Below are positions 26,155 to 33,682 of a stretch of DNA of 64,000 bases, piece by piece. The DNA is from an uncultured Lachnospiraceae bacterium (GTDB lineage: Bacteria > Bacillota > Clostridia > Lachnospirales > Lachnospiraceae): contig CAJUNR010000011.1 in NCBI GenBank assembly GCA_910587765.1, forward strand, positions 2,295-66,294. The letters run 5' to 3'. Numbering within the stretch: the stretch's first letter is position 1; each line of letters begins with the position of its first letter. The notes under the pieces are model-generated. The model ran no database searches and was not told the DNA's origin. It saw nothing but the letters and a program-made list of their open reading frames with translations. A program made the position numbers and the translations under genes.

Positions 26155-27438
26155 TCAGCCGGCTCCCAGTACCAGATTGGCGATGCCTGCCGTCAGGAAC
26201 GGCACGTAGGTTACCAGAATGAGGACTGCAAAGTTGGAGATCAGATAGGGGACCAGCTCTTTGACAACGCCGGTCAGCTTCGTCTCGCCGATGTTGGTCG
26301 CAGCGAACAGACACACGCCCACAGGCGGCGTACAGAGGCCGAGCACCAGGTTCAGCACGCACATTACGCCGAACTGAATCGGATCTACGCCTACCTGAAG
26401 CACCAGACCCAGAAGTACCGGGAAGAGGATCAGGATCGCGGCGATCGTTTCCATAAACATACCTACGAAGATCAGCAGCAGATTGATCAGCAGCAGGATG
26501 ATGTATTTGTTGCTCGTCAGGGAGAGCATGGCGTCCGCCACCATCTGCGGGATCTGCTCCTTGGTCAGGATGTAGGCAAATACGTTTGCCATGCCGACCA
26601 GAACCATGATGGCCGCGCTGGAGGTAACGGTCGATTTCATACACTCAATCAGACGTTTCACGGTCAGCTCTTTGTAGATGAAGAAGCCGACGAAGATTCC
26701 GTAAACCACGGCCAGAATGGAAGCCTCGGTCGGCGTCACGATACCGAAGCAGATACCGGACAGGATGATCAGAGTCATCAGGATGGCAAAGAAGGATTCC
26801 TTGCCGGTGGAGATGATTTCCCTGAGGGTTGCGCGCCTCTCCGCCTTGGGGTAATGACGTTTCTTGGAAATGTACCAGGAGACGAAGATCATGCCAAGGC
26901 CCATGAGGATGCCGGGTACCATACCGGCGATGAACATTTTCGACACGGACAGGCCGGTCATGGTCGCCGCCATGATCATTGGAACGGAGGGCGGAATGAT
27001 CGGGCCGATACAGGAAGAAGCGGCGGTAACGGCGCAGGAGAAATCCGCGTCATATCCGTCTTTCTTCATGGCGGGGATCAGTACGCCGCCGACGCTTACA
27101 GTGTCCGCAAGAGCCGTACCGGAGATTCCGGCAAACAGCATGGATGCGACGACGTTGGCGATGGAAAGGCCGCCGGTAATATGGCCCACGATCTTGTTAC
27201 AAAAGCCGATCAGCCGCTCGGTGATGCCTCCCTGATTCATGAGCGCTCCGGCAAATACGAAGCCCGGAATACACAGCAGGGTGAAGGAGTTCAGACCTGC
27301 GAAAAATCTCTGGGCAAACATGTACACGGACATTCCGTTTCCGATAAAATACAGAAGGGAGGAGACGCCCAGACTGAAAGCGACCGGCACGCCGAGTGCC
27401 AGGCATACAATAAATGAAATAAACAATAATGCTACCAT
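26155..27438 (-). CDS. dctM: TRAP transporter large permease
   Basis: The product is 427 residues, highly hydrophobic, with about 12 membrane segments. It opens MVALLFISFIVCLALGVPVA and contains family landmarks: LLCIPGFVFAGALMNQGGIT, GISGTALADT and IIPPSVPMIMAA. It is the ion-coupled channel subunit of a tripartite ATP-independent periplasmic (TRAP) transporter, working with DctQ and the binding protein DctP. Only three bases separate it from the dctQ stop. Given uxuA and uxuB downstream, the cargo is probably a hexuronate or hexonate. Confidence 0.95.
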   Translation of the reverse strand: MVALLFISFIVCLALGVPVAFSLGVSSLLYFIGNGMSVYMFAQRFFAGLNSFTLLCIPGFVFAGALMNQGGITERLIGFCNKIVGHITGGLSIANVVASMLFAGISGTALADTVSVGGVLIPAMKKDGYDADFSCAVTAASSCIGPIIPPSVPMIMAATMTGLSVSKMFIAGMVPGILMGLGMIFVSWYISKKRHYPKAERRATLREIISTGKESFFAILMTLIILSGICFGIVTPTEASILAVVYGIFVGFFIYKELTVKRLIECMKSTVTSSAAIMVLVGMANVFAYILTKEQIPQMVADAMLSLTSNKYIILLLINLLLIFVGMFMETIAAILILFPVLLGLVLQVGVDPIQFGVMCVLNLVLGLCTPPVGVCLFAATNIGETKLTGVVKELVPYLISNFAVLILVTYVPFLTAGIANLVLGAG

Positions 27439-27441
27439 ATC

Positions 27442-27930
27442 CTACCCCTCTTTCTTCGCAGTCAGTATCATATAGATTCTCATAAGGAAGCTGATGATAT
27501 AGCATCCAAACAGGAATGCTTCCGATAAGTAGATGTATTTCATCGGAATCAGCAGTGCGGTGGATACCATGGTGACCGGTGTCACCGCCAGAAGGCCCTG
27601 GGGACCGACGACGCAGTTGATGAAGATGAAGACGGAGAACACGCACAGAACAGCCATAATCACGATTTTAATGATTTTCTGTACGATTTTCGGGAACATT
27701 TCGGTCAGCATCTCCACACCTACGTACTCATCACTGATCACGGCGGCGTTGCCGGCGAAAGCGACCATATAGATGAAGAGGTAGCGCGCGGCTTCCTCCG
27801 TCCAGTTTGGCGCTACCGGAAGGAAGGTACGGGCGATGACCTGGATCAGGACGCTTATGATAAAACCCACAAGCCCGACGATGCCGACGGCGGTCATGAT
27901 CTCCCGATAAACTTTAATGATCTTATCCAT
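27442..27930 (-). CDS. dctQ: TRAP transporter small permease
   Basis: The product is 162 residues with four membrane helices (VGIVGLVGFIISVLIQVIAR first) and the RTFLPVAPNWTEEAARYLFI segment that is characteristic of DctQ proteins. AGGAGG precedes the ATG. It is the small membrane subunit that partners DctM. It lies 225 bases downstream of dctP, and that gap contains two strong hairpins, so it may be expressed less than the binding protein. Confidence 0.93.
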   Translation of the reverse strand: MDKIIKVYREIMTAVGIVGLVGFIISVLIQVIARTFLPVAPNWTEEAARYLFIYMVAFAGNAAVISDEYVGVEMLTEMFPKIVQKIIKIVIMAVLCVFSVFIFINCVVGPQGLLAVTPVTMVSTALLIPMKYIYLSEAFLFGCYIISFLMRIYMILTAKKEG

Positions 27931-27951
27931 ATTTCCTCCTATTTATAGTTC

Positions 27952-28041
27952 CGTATCTGTCCGAATAAAGCCCTGGATCTGGAAGGGTTTTCAGCCACCT
28001 GCGTGTCAGAAAATCCTTCCGGCTTTATCCGGACAGATACG
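27952..28041. repeat. Large hairpin between dctP and dctQ
   Basis: Arms of 21 bases match at 20 positions: 27952-27972 (CGTATCTGTCCGAATAAAGCC with one mismatch) and 28021-28041. A second stem lies inside: GGAAGGGTTTTC (27981-27992) with GAAAATCCTTCC (28009-28020), 11 of 12, and a 16-base loop. It lies just upstream of the dctQ ribosome site on the minus strand. Confidence 0.85.
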
Positions 28042-28070
28042 TTTTCAGCGGATTTTTAACAGTTCCCTGC

Positions 28071-28118
28071 AAAATCAATGCCGGTTCCATAAGTGACGGG
28101 AAACCGGCGCTGATTTTC
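28071..28118. other. Second hairpin after dctP
   Basis: AAAATCAATGCCGGTTCC (28071-28088) pairs imperfectly with GGAAACCGGCGCTGATTTT (to 28117). On the minus strand it starts about 40 bases after the dctP stop. Its position fits a partial terminator or 3' stabiliser favouring excess binding protein. Confidence 0.55.
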
Positions 28119-28155
28119 CATATGCGGCGAACAAAGACGTCCACCGGGAGCCGGT

Positions 28156-29244
28156 TTACTGTGCTGCCGGATCTGCCGCCACCATCTTTTCGTAGATCGC
28201 TTTCTGCCTGTCTGTCAGAACTTCGAGAACGCCTGCAACCGCCTTCTCTTTGAACGGAGCCTGATCTACCTCGATGAAGGTCATGCCTTTCTCTTCCAGA
28301 GTGGATTTCAGGCTTGCCTCCTCCTCGAGGAACAGCTCATGCTCGTAATTGATTGCTTCCGTTGCGCATTCCTGAATCATAGCCTGGGCAGCCGGGGAGA
28401 AAGAACTGAATCTTGCCTCGGAGATTGCCATGTAGACCCATGCTCTTAAATGCTCGGTCTCGATGACATAATCCTGTACCTCGTACAGAGACGCGTCGAA
28501 GATGTTCGCGAGCGGGTTCTCCTGTCCGTGAATGACGCCCTGCTGCAGGGAGGTAAAGATCTCGGAGAAGGCCATCGGAGTCGGTTTTGCGCCCATTGCG
28601 TTGAATGCCGCCATCGTCATGCTCGATTCCGGAGTACGGATGATGAAGCCCTGAAGGTCGTCCGGGCTGTGAATCTCTTTATTGGAAGTGATGTTGCGCG
28701 GTCCTCTTCTGACGGCGCCCAGATTGCGCAGGCCCGCGGAGAGCATCAGGGAATCCAGTTCCGCTCCTACTTCTCCGTTTAAGACTGCTTCCATATGCTC
28801 GTCGCTGGTGATCGCGTAAGGCATGCCGATGATGCCAAGCTCCTCGACATAAGTCTGCATGGATTCGCCGGTGAGAACGATGTCGCAGTCTCCCATGCCC
28901 GCGATTGCGGACTGCACGGTCTCGATCTCACTGCCGAGCTGATTGTTCGGATAGATGGTAACGGTGATATTGCCGCCGGATTTCTCTTCGATCAGTTCTT
29001 TGAACTTCACGGCCATCTTATGCCAGGTGTGGGTTTCCGCGTTGATATGGCTGAATACCAGATCAATCTTTTCAACGGAAGCCGCGTCTCCGGCCGCTGC
29101 CGTATCGCCGGCTGCCGCCGCGTCCGCGCTGCTGTCGGGCGCCGGCGCCGTCGTATCTGCTTTGCCGCCGCCGCATCCGGTCAATACACCTGCTGCCAGT
29201 ACTGCTGCCGTACCTAAAGCTGCGAGTCTTTTCAGTTTTTTCAT
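28156..29244 (-). CDS. dctP: TRAP transporter substrate-binding lipoprotein
   Basis: The product is 362 residues. A lipoprotein signal (AALGTAAVLAAGVLTGCGGG, lipobox LTGC) anchors it outside the membrane, followed by an Ala/Asp linker. The binding fold has the family landmarks: FSHINAETHTWHKMAVKFKE, YPNNQLGSEIETVQ, GFIIRTPESSM, where the arginine normally grips the substrate carboxylate, and QGVIHGQENPLANI. It delivers an organic acid to DctQM. It heads the minus-strand operon and is transcribed away from the divergent dehydrogenase genes, with palindromic operators in the gap. AAGGAGG precedes the start. Confidence 0.95.
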   Translation of the reverse strand: MKKLKRLAALGTAAVLAAGVLTGCGGGKADTTAPAPDSSADAAAAGDTAAAGDAASVEKIDLVFSHINAETHTWHKMAVKFKELIEEKSGGNITVTIYPNNQLGSEIETVQSAIAGMGDCDIVLTGESMQTYVEELGIIGMPYAITSDEHMEAVLNGEVGAELDSLMLSAGLRNLGAVRRGPRNITSNKEIHSPDDLQGFIIRTPESSMTMAAFNAMGAKPTPMAFSEIFTSLQQGVIHGQENPLANIFDASLYEVQDYVIETEHLRAWVYMAISEARFSSFSPAAQAMIQECATEAINYEHELFLEEEASLKSTLEEKGMTFIEVDQAPFKEKAVAGVLEVLTDRQKAIYEKMVAADPAAQ

Positions 29245-29325
29245 GTTATAATCCTCCTTTGATTTTTGCCTCGGCGTTCCGCAGGGGTCAGGCCCTGCGA
29301 AATGCCGTCATTAAAAACTGTACTT

Positions 29326-29339
29326 GTATGGTACCATAC
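29326..29339. promoter_or_regulatory. Perfect palindrome in the dctP/dehydrogenase divergent gap (candidate GntR operator)
   Basis: GTATGGTACCATAC is a perfect 14-base palindrome. It lies inside ACTTGTATGG, which recurs at 29462-29471 upstream of the dehydrogenase start. TTGTATGG also occurs on the minus strand at 32494-32501 in the leader of the nearby GntR gene. Shared sites suggest one regulator for all three. Confidence 0.55.
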
Positions 29340-29431
29340 TTTTGACAAATATTAAATACGGAATAGTTCATAAAAATTTCATCAATTTTTTGTCAATAAT
29401 TAACAAAAACATTCTTTTTGAGCGGGATATA

Positions 29432-29471
29432 TTGACATTCTACAAAAAAAGTGCGACAGTAACTTGTATGG
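29432..29471 (+). promoter_or_regulatory. Probable promoter region of the dehydrogenase pair
   Basis: TTGACA occurs at 29432 and TTGAGC at 29418. For the latter a 17-base spacer gives TACAAA at 29441. An ACTTGTATGG half-site (29462-29471) follows. For dctP on the minus strand a TTGACA with TTATGA at 17 bases is also present near 29395-29370. Exact starts are uncertain. Confidence 0.4.
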
Positions 29472-29520
29472 CAGACAAAAACATTTCTGCGGATCATAAG
29501 AAAAAAGGAGAGTGGATATT

Positions 29521-30552
29521 ATGAAAGCTGTGCAAATTGCCGGCCCCGAACAGTTGAAAATCATTGATGTAGAGAAGCCGGTTATTGACGACAAGAACAA
29601 TGTTCTTGTGAAAATGACGGCGGCCGGGATCTGCGGATCCGATGTGGGCATCTACCATGGTACTAATGCGGCGGCTACCTACCCGCGGATCATCGGACAT
29701 GAGATGGTCGGACGCGTGGAACAGGTCGGGGCTTCGGTAACCGGGTTGAAGGCGGGCGACCGGGTGATTATCAATCAGGTGACAAGCTGCGGAACCTGTT
29801 ATCCGTGCCGGATCGGACGGGGGAATGTCTGTGACAATCTGAAAGTTCGGGGAGTGCATATCGACGGAGGATACCGGGAGTACATCACGGTGCCGGAGGC
29901 GGACTGTTATCTGCTTCCGGATTCCCTGTCGGACGAAGACGCGGTTATGATCGAGCCGACGACCATCGCCATCCAGTCCTGCACCAGAGCGCAGCTTGGG
30001 AAGGACGATATGCTTCTGCTGCTGGGGGCGGGCGCTCTTGGAAGCTCCGTCCTGAAAATTGCCCGTCAGATGTGCGATCATATCATCGTGGCCGACATCC
30101 TTGACAACAAGCTGGAAGCGGCGAAAGAAAACGGTGCGAAATATACGATCAATGTGCTCAATGAAGATCTCGAGGAGAAGGTAAAGGAATACACGGGCGG
30201 GCACGGCTCCACCGTATCCATTGACGCTTCGGGGACCAGCGATTCTCTGATGAAGCTTTTGCGGGCGACCGGAAATGCCGGCAGAGTGATGGTGATGGGG
30301 TTCTCCACCGCGCCGATTGAGATCAATCAGTTCCTGATTACCTCCAAAGAACTGGACGTACGGGGTTCGAGGCTTCAGAATCAGAGATTCGGGGACGCCA
30401 TCCGCCTGATTGAGGAAGGGAAGCTTGATCTTAACGGTTCCGTTTCACACACCTTCCCGCTGACGAGAGCGCAGGAGGCGTTCGACTTTGTGGACAGCCG
30501 CGATCCGTCGATCCGCAAGATTGTGCTGACCTTCGGGGATCTGGACGCGTAA
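29521..30552 (+). CDS. Zinc-dependent sugar-acid/polyol dehydrogenase (MDR family)
   Basis: ATG at 29521 follows AAAGGAGAG. The product is 343 residues of the medium-chain dehydrogenase family. Catalytic zinc residues are in GICGSDVGIYHG and GHEMVG. The structural zinc loop is SCGTCYPCRIGRGNVC with four cysteines. LLGAGALGSSVLKIA is the NAD-binding turn. Relatives include L-gulonate/L-idonate/L-galactonate 5-dehydrogenases, which would yield fructuronate or tagaturonate. Divergent from the TRAP-uxuAB operon, it most likely feeds UxuB. The exact substrate cannot be read from sequence. Confidence 0.9.
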   Translation: MKAVQIAGPEQLKIIDVEKPVIDDKNNVLVKMTAAGICGSDVGIYHGTNAAATYPRIIGHEMVGRVEQVGASVTGLKAGDRVIINQVTSCGTCYPCRIGRGNVCDNLKVRGVHIDGGYREYITVPEADCYLLPDSLSDEDAVMIEPTTIAIQSCTRAQLGKDDMLLLLGAGALGSSVLKIARQMCDHIIVADILDNKLEAAKENGAKYTINVLNEDLEEKVKEYTGGHGSTVSIDASGTSDSLMKLLRATGNAGRVMVMGFSTAPIEINQFLITSKELDVRGSRLQNQRFGDAIRLIEEGKLDLNGSVSHTFPLTRAQEAFDFVDSRDPSIRKIVLTFGDLDA

Positions 30553-30688
30553 CAGAGAGGCAAAAACAGCATTTGCCCGAGCGGAACCCCGGAAGGATTA
30601 TCGGAAGCGGAACAGGGCCGAAAGTTCTTCCGGACCAGGGGATAGAGAGAGTGGCAGATGCGGAACATGAATCAGGAGGTATTTGAAT

Positions 30689-31711
30689 ATGAAGGCAGTG
30701 AATCTGGAGAAACCGTGGGAGATCGGTGTTGTCGAGCGGGAAAAGCCGGTTCCGGGGCCCGGCGAGGCTCTGATCCGGGTGATGACCGCCGGAATCTGCG
30801 GCAGCGATATCGGGGCTTTCCGGGGGAGCAATACGCTGGTAAGCTATCCGCGGACGATCGGTCATGAGCTGGCGGGTATCGTGGAATCCATACCGGAGAA
30901 CAACAAGAAGGGGCTCAAGGCGGGAGACAAGGTGATCGTGGATCCTTATCTTTACTGCGGCGAATGTTATCCCTGCAGCATTGGACGCACAAACTGCTGC
31001 CAGGATCTGAAGGTGCTGGGAGTGCAGACGGAAGGCGGCATGGCGGAATATTACTGCCATCCGGCGGATATGCTGATTCCGATGCCGGCGGATATGAGCT
31101 GGGTGGATGCGGCTATGGCGGAGCCTCTGACCATTTCCCTGCACGGGATTCACAGAGGCGGTCTGAAGGCGGGAGAATACTGCGCCATTATCGGGGCGGG
31201 GCCGATCGGTCTGCTGGCAGGCATGATCGCAGAGGCGTACGGCGCGCATGCCATTCTCCTTGATCTGGTGCAGGAACGTCTGGATTTCGGAAAAGAACTG
31301 GGAATCGAGTATACGATCAACTCCAGAGAAGAGGATCCGGTGGAGCGGATCCGCGAGATTACCGGCGGCGTCATGGCTCAGCAGGTGATGGAATGCAGCG
31401 GCGCCAACGCGGCGGTGCGGTCGGCTCTGGATTATGTCAGCCACGCGGGCCGTATTACCCTGACCGGATGGCCGAAGACGGAGACTTCCCTGCCGACGGA
31501 CAGGATCACCCGCAAGGAGATCGACATCCGCGGCGCGCGTACGAGCGCGGGGGAATTTGAAGAAGCCATCGAGCTGATCTGCAGCAGAAAAGTGGATGTG
31601 GCGAAGATTCTCACGAAAACCATATCTATCGACGAGGCGCCGGATACGATCCGCGACATCGAGAAACATCCGGGCAATTATATGAAAGTGGTCGTGAATG
31701 TCGGAAAATAA
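30689..31711 (+). CDS. Second zinc-dependent dehydrogenase, L-gulonate/L-galactonate 5-dehydrogenase-like
   Basis: ATG at 30689 lies eight bases after AGGAGG. The product is 340 residues with GICGSDIGAFRG, SYPRTIGHELAG, the zinc loop YCGECYPCSIGRTNCC and IIGAGPIGLLAGMIA. Segments such as SYPR-x-x-GHE and SGRTNCC-like (SIGRTNCC) resemble E. coli LgoD/RspB-type enzymes more than the upstream paralogue does. It is 136 bases behind that gene and probably co-transcribed. Two related enzymes in one unit may act on two epimers, such as L-gulonate and L-idonate or L-galactonate. Inference, not proof. Confidence 0.9.
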   Translation: MKAVNLEKPWEIGVVEREKPVPGPGEALIRVMTAGICGSDIGAFRGSNTLVSYPRTIGHELAGIVESIPENNKKGLKAGDKVIVDPYLYCGECYPCSIGRTNCCQDLKVLGVQTEGGMAEYYCHPADMLIPMPADMSWVDAAMAEPLTISLHGIHRGGLKAGEYCAIIGAGPIGLLAGMIAEAYGAHAILLDLVQERLDFGKELGIEYTINSREEDPVERIREITGGVMAQQVMECSGANAAVRSALDYVSHAGRITLTGWPKTETSLPTDRITRKEIDIRGARTSAGEFEEAIELICSRKVDVAKILTKTISIDEAPDTIRDIEKHPGNYMKVVVNVGK

Positions 31712-31742
31712 AGAGACGCCGGCGTTTGGCCGTCCGCAATTC

Positions 31743-31774
31743 AAAAAGAGGGAGCCGTGCGGTTCCCTCTTTTA
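31743..31774. terminator. Bidirectional terminator between dehydrogenase and gntR
   Basis: AAAAAGAGGGAGCC pairs with GGTTCCCTCTTTT around GTGC. The A-tract on one side and T-tract on the other make it a terminator in both directions. It overlaps the last codons of the minus-strand gene. Confidence 0.85.
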
Positions 31775-32476
31775 CATGTCAACGATTTGTGTAAAGTAAT
31801 CCGGACAGTAATTGTCCAGTTCTTTTTTGTCGATCTCATGGCGGGTCAGATGCCTCGTCATGACCATCTCGGCGAGCTCGCCGTCCCGTTTTTCCAGAGC
31901 GTACAGGACGTTTTCGTGATCGTTGATCATCTGATCCACCTTCGCTTTCTTTAATGTCTCGTAAGCCAGGGTGCGGAGGCGGTCGAAATGGACCATCTGC
32001 GTCTGCAGAAATTCATGGGTGCGCAGCTTGCCGACGGACGCGAAGAGCAGCCGGTGGAACTCTTTGTCCAACTGCATCATAATCCCATAGTCGGTACAGG
32101 TCTCCGCGGTCGTTTTCTGCGCCGCCATGCAGTGCCGGATTCGCTCCATGCTCTCCTCGCTGATCCCCTGCCCGCAGATCAGGCGGAGGACCGAGTTTTC
32201 CAGGGACAGGCGCATGAACTTGGATTCTTCAATCAGTTCGTAGTCAATCCGGGTCACGAAGCTTCCTTTCTGCGGGATGATTTCCACCAGCCCCAGACGT
32301 CCCATCTCGATCAGCGCCTCACGGACCGGCGTTCTCGACAGCCGGAGAGCAAGAGACAGTTCGTTTTCGCTGAGGGCGCTGCCGGGAGGCAGCTCCAGAT
32401 TGATGATATTGTCGAGAATCATACGCTGCGCGTACATTCTTGCGTTTTCTCCCGGTCTTTTTTCCTCCAGTTTCAT
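31772..32476 (-). CDS. GntR-family regulator, FCD subfamily
   Basis: The product is 234 residues. An N-terminal winged helix (DNIINLELPPGSALSENELS, SRTPVREALIEMGRLGLVEI, PQKGSFVTRID) is followed by an all-helical FCD ligand domain (LRLICGQGISEESMERIRHC, LDKEFHRLLF, HFDRLRTLA, NDHENVLYALEKRD) with the conserved D-x3-H and late His residues for metal. FCD regulators of sugar-acid genes (UxuR, ExuR, LgoR) respond to the acid. It sits between the dehydrogenases and a second GntR gene. Its own leader carries TTGTATGG, as does the dctP/dehydrogenase gap, so it is a good candidate for controlling both and itself. Confidence 0.92.
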   Translation of the reverse strand: MKLEEKRPGENARMYAQRMILDNIINLELPPGSALSENELSLALRLSRTPVREALIEMGRLGLVEIIPQKGSFVTRIDYELIEESKFMRLSLENSVLRLICGQGISEESMERIRHCMAAQKTTAETCTDYGIMMQLDKEFHRLLFASVGKLRTHEFLQTQMVHFDRLRTLAYETLKKAKVDQMINDHENVLYALEKRDGELAEMVMTRHLTRHEIDKKELDNYCPDYFTQIVDM

Positions 32477-32569
32477 GTGTTATCCGCCCCTAACCATACA
32501 ATATATAAATAAAAGATCGAATACAGTTTAACACAAAACAACGGCAGGATTCAACGGATTTTTCGCGAC

Positions 32570-32598
32570 TTGTCCCTTTTTCCCAAATGTCATATAAT
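32570..32598 (+). promoter_or_regulatory. Sigma-A promoter of the second gntR gene
   Basis: TTGTCC (32570-32575), 17-base spacer, TATAAT (32593-32598). The AGGAGG for the start at 32662 lies 49 bases further on. Confidence 0.7.
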
Positions 32599-32661
32599 GA
32601 TTCCAGCGAAGGCGGATGCCGCCGGTATCCGCCCGGAAACGGCAGAAGGAGGAAAACGTTC

Positions 32662-33339
32662 ATGCTCTCCATACTGGAACGAAAAGAACGGGAATCGGCG
32701 AAAGACTATGTGGTCCGCACGCTGGTTCATAATATTATCAACGTCAATCTGGAACCGGGAGAACAGCTTCTGGACCAGGAAATGTGCGAAGCCTTGAAGG
32801 TCAGCCGCACGCCCTTTCGGGAGGCGGAACTGGAGCTGGCCCAGAGGCGGCTCATTGACATCCGGCCCAAGATCGGCACCTATGTCTCTTATATCGATGC
32901 GGCGCTTGTGGAGGAAGTACGGCACCTGCGCAGCGTTCTGGAGGCCGAACTGGCGGTGATGGCCTGCGGGCGGCTTACCCGCGGAGAGACGGACCGTCTG
33001 TGGGAGAATGTGGCGGTCTGGAGGCTCTATATCGAGAGAGGGCAGGAGGAGCGTATTTTCCTCCTCGACAAGCAGTTTCACGGCATGCTGTATCAGATGT
33101 GCGGAAGGGATTACTGGCGGGAACTGGTGGAAAGCGTCGCGCCTCATTTTGACCGCACAACGATTCTCAGTTTCCGCTGCAGACCGATGGAGCATATATT
33201 AAAAGATCACGAAGAACTGATCCGAGCGATCGAAGAGCGGAATCCGGAGCTGGCGGAGAAGACCGCGAGGAGGCATCTGACGCGGTATACGGAGAATCTG
33301 GACGCGATCCGCGAGGCCTATCCGGGATATTTCAAATGA
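32662..33339 (+). CDS. GntR-family regulator, FCD subfamily (second)
   Basis: ATG at 32662 lies nine bases after AGGAGG; the longer frame upstream runs through the -10 box and was rejected. The product is 225 residues: winged helix with VRTLVHNIINVNLEPGEQLL, SRTPFREAELELAQRRLI and RPKIGTYVSYID, then an FCD domain with LDKQFHGMLYQMCGRDYWRE and LKDHEELIRAIEERNPELAE. It is divergent from the first GntR gene and upstream of the FAD oxidoreductase trio, which it may control through palindromes near that operon's promoter. Ligand unknown. Confidence 0.92.
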   Translation: MLSILERKERESAKDYVVRTLVHNIINVNLEPGEQLLDQEMCEALKVSRTPFREAELELAQRRLIDIRPKIGTYVSYIDAALVEEVRHLRSVLEAELAVMACGRLTRGETDRLWENVAVWRLYIERGQEERIFLLDKQFHGMLYQMCGRDYWRELVESVAPHFDRTTILSFRCRPMEHILKDHEELIRAIEERNPELAEKTARRHLTRYTENLDAIREAYPGYFK

Positions 33340-33346
33340 GCGGGCT

Positions 33347-33566
33347 GGGCGTTACTTTTTACGCCTGCGCCGGTTTTCAGCCTGATGCGGGCAGATTATC
33401 CTGAAAGACCCATTGAAGGGCGCCGGTCCTTAGGAGCGGTTTTTTCGCGCCTTAGTACCCAAAGGGCATAAATACCGCTGCGTCCCTTCATTAAGCGCAA
33501 GCGGGGTCTGGAAGGATGATCTGCCCGCATCGGGCGTCCGGGCGGCATGGGCGTGAAAAATAACCC
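33347..33566. repeat. ~220-bp imperfect palindromic element
   Basis: Nested arms run across the whole gap. The outer arms are 33347-33365 and 33549-33566. The middle arms are 33384-33411 and 33504-33531, matching at 24 of 28 positions and starting GATGCGGGCAGAT. The inner arms are 33411-33420 (CATTGAAGGG) against CCCTTCA, then AGCGG...CCGCT. One long hairpin results. This fills the 340-base gap after the second gntR gene, which holds no gene. A MITE-like remnant, a bacterial hairpin repeat or a structured RNA would all fit. Confidence 0.7.
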
Positions 33567-33602
33567 GGTGGCCGGTAAACGCCAGAAATTTCCGTCCTCC
33601 TA

Positions 33603-33631
33603 TTGACATTTGCGCCCGCATGTAATATATT
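33603..33631 (+). promoter_or_regulatory. Sigma-A promoter of the FAD oxidoreductase operon
   Basis: TTGACA (33603-33608), 17-base spacer, TATATT (33626-33631). A perfect palindrome lies directly downstream, and the GAGGTGG for the start at 33683 follows. Confidence 0.75.
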
Positions 33632-33638
33632 TGTATAT

Positions 33639-33654
33639 ATGAAATATATTTCAT
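33639..33654. promoter_or_regulatory. Palindromic operator candidate ATGAAATATATTTCAT
   Basis: This is a perfect 16-base palindrome placed where transcription should begin, eight bases after the -10 box. A repressor bound here would block the operon. The adjacent GntR/FCD gene is the obvious candidate binder. Confidence 0.6.
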
Positions 33655-33682
33655 GCTTTCAGAAATAAAAGAGGTGGAGCAA

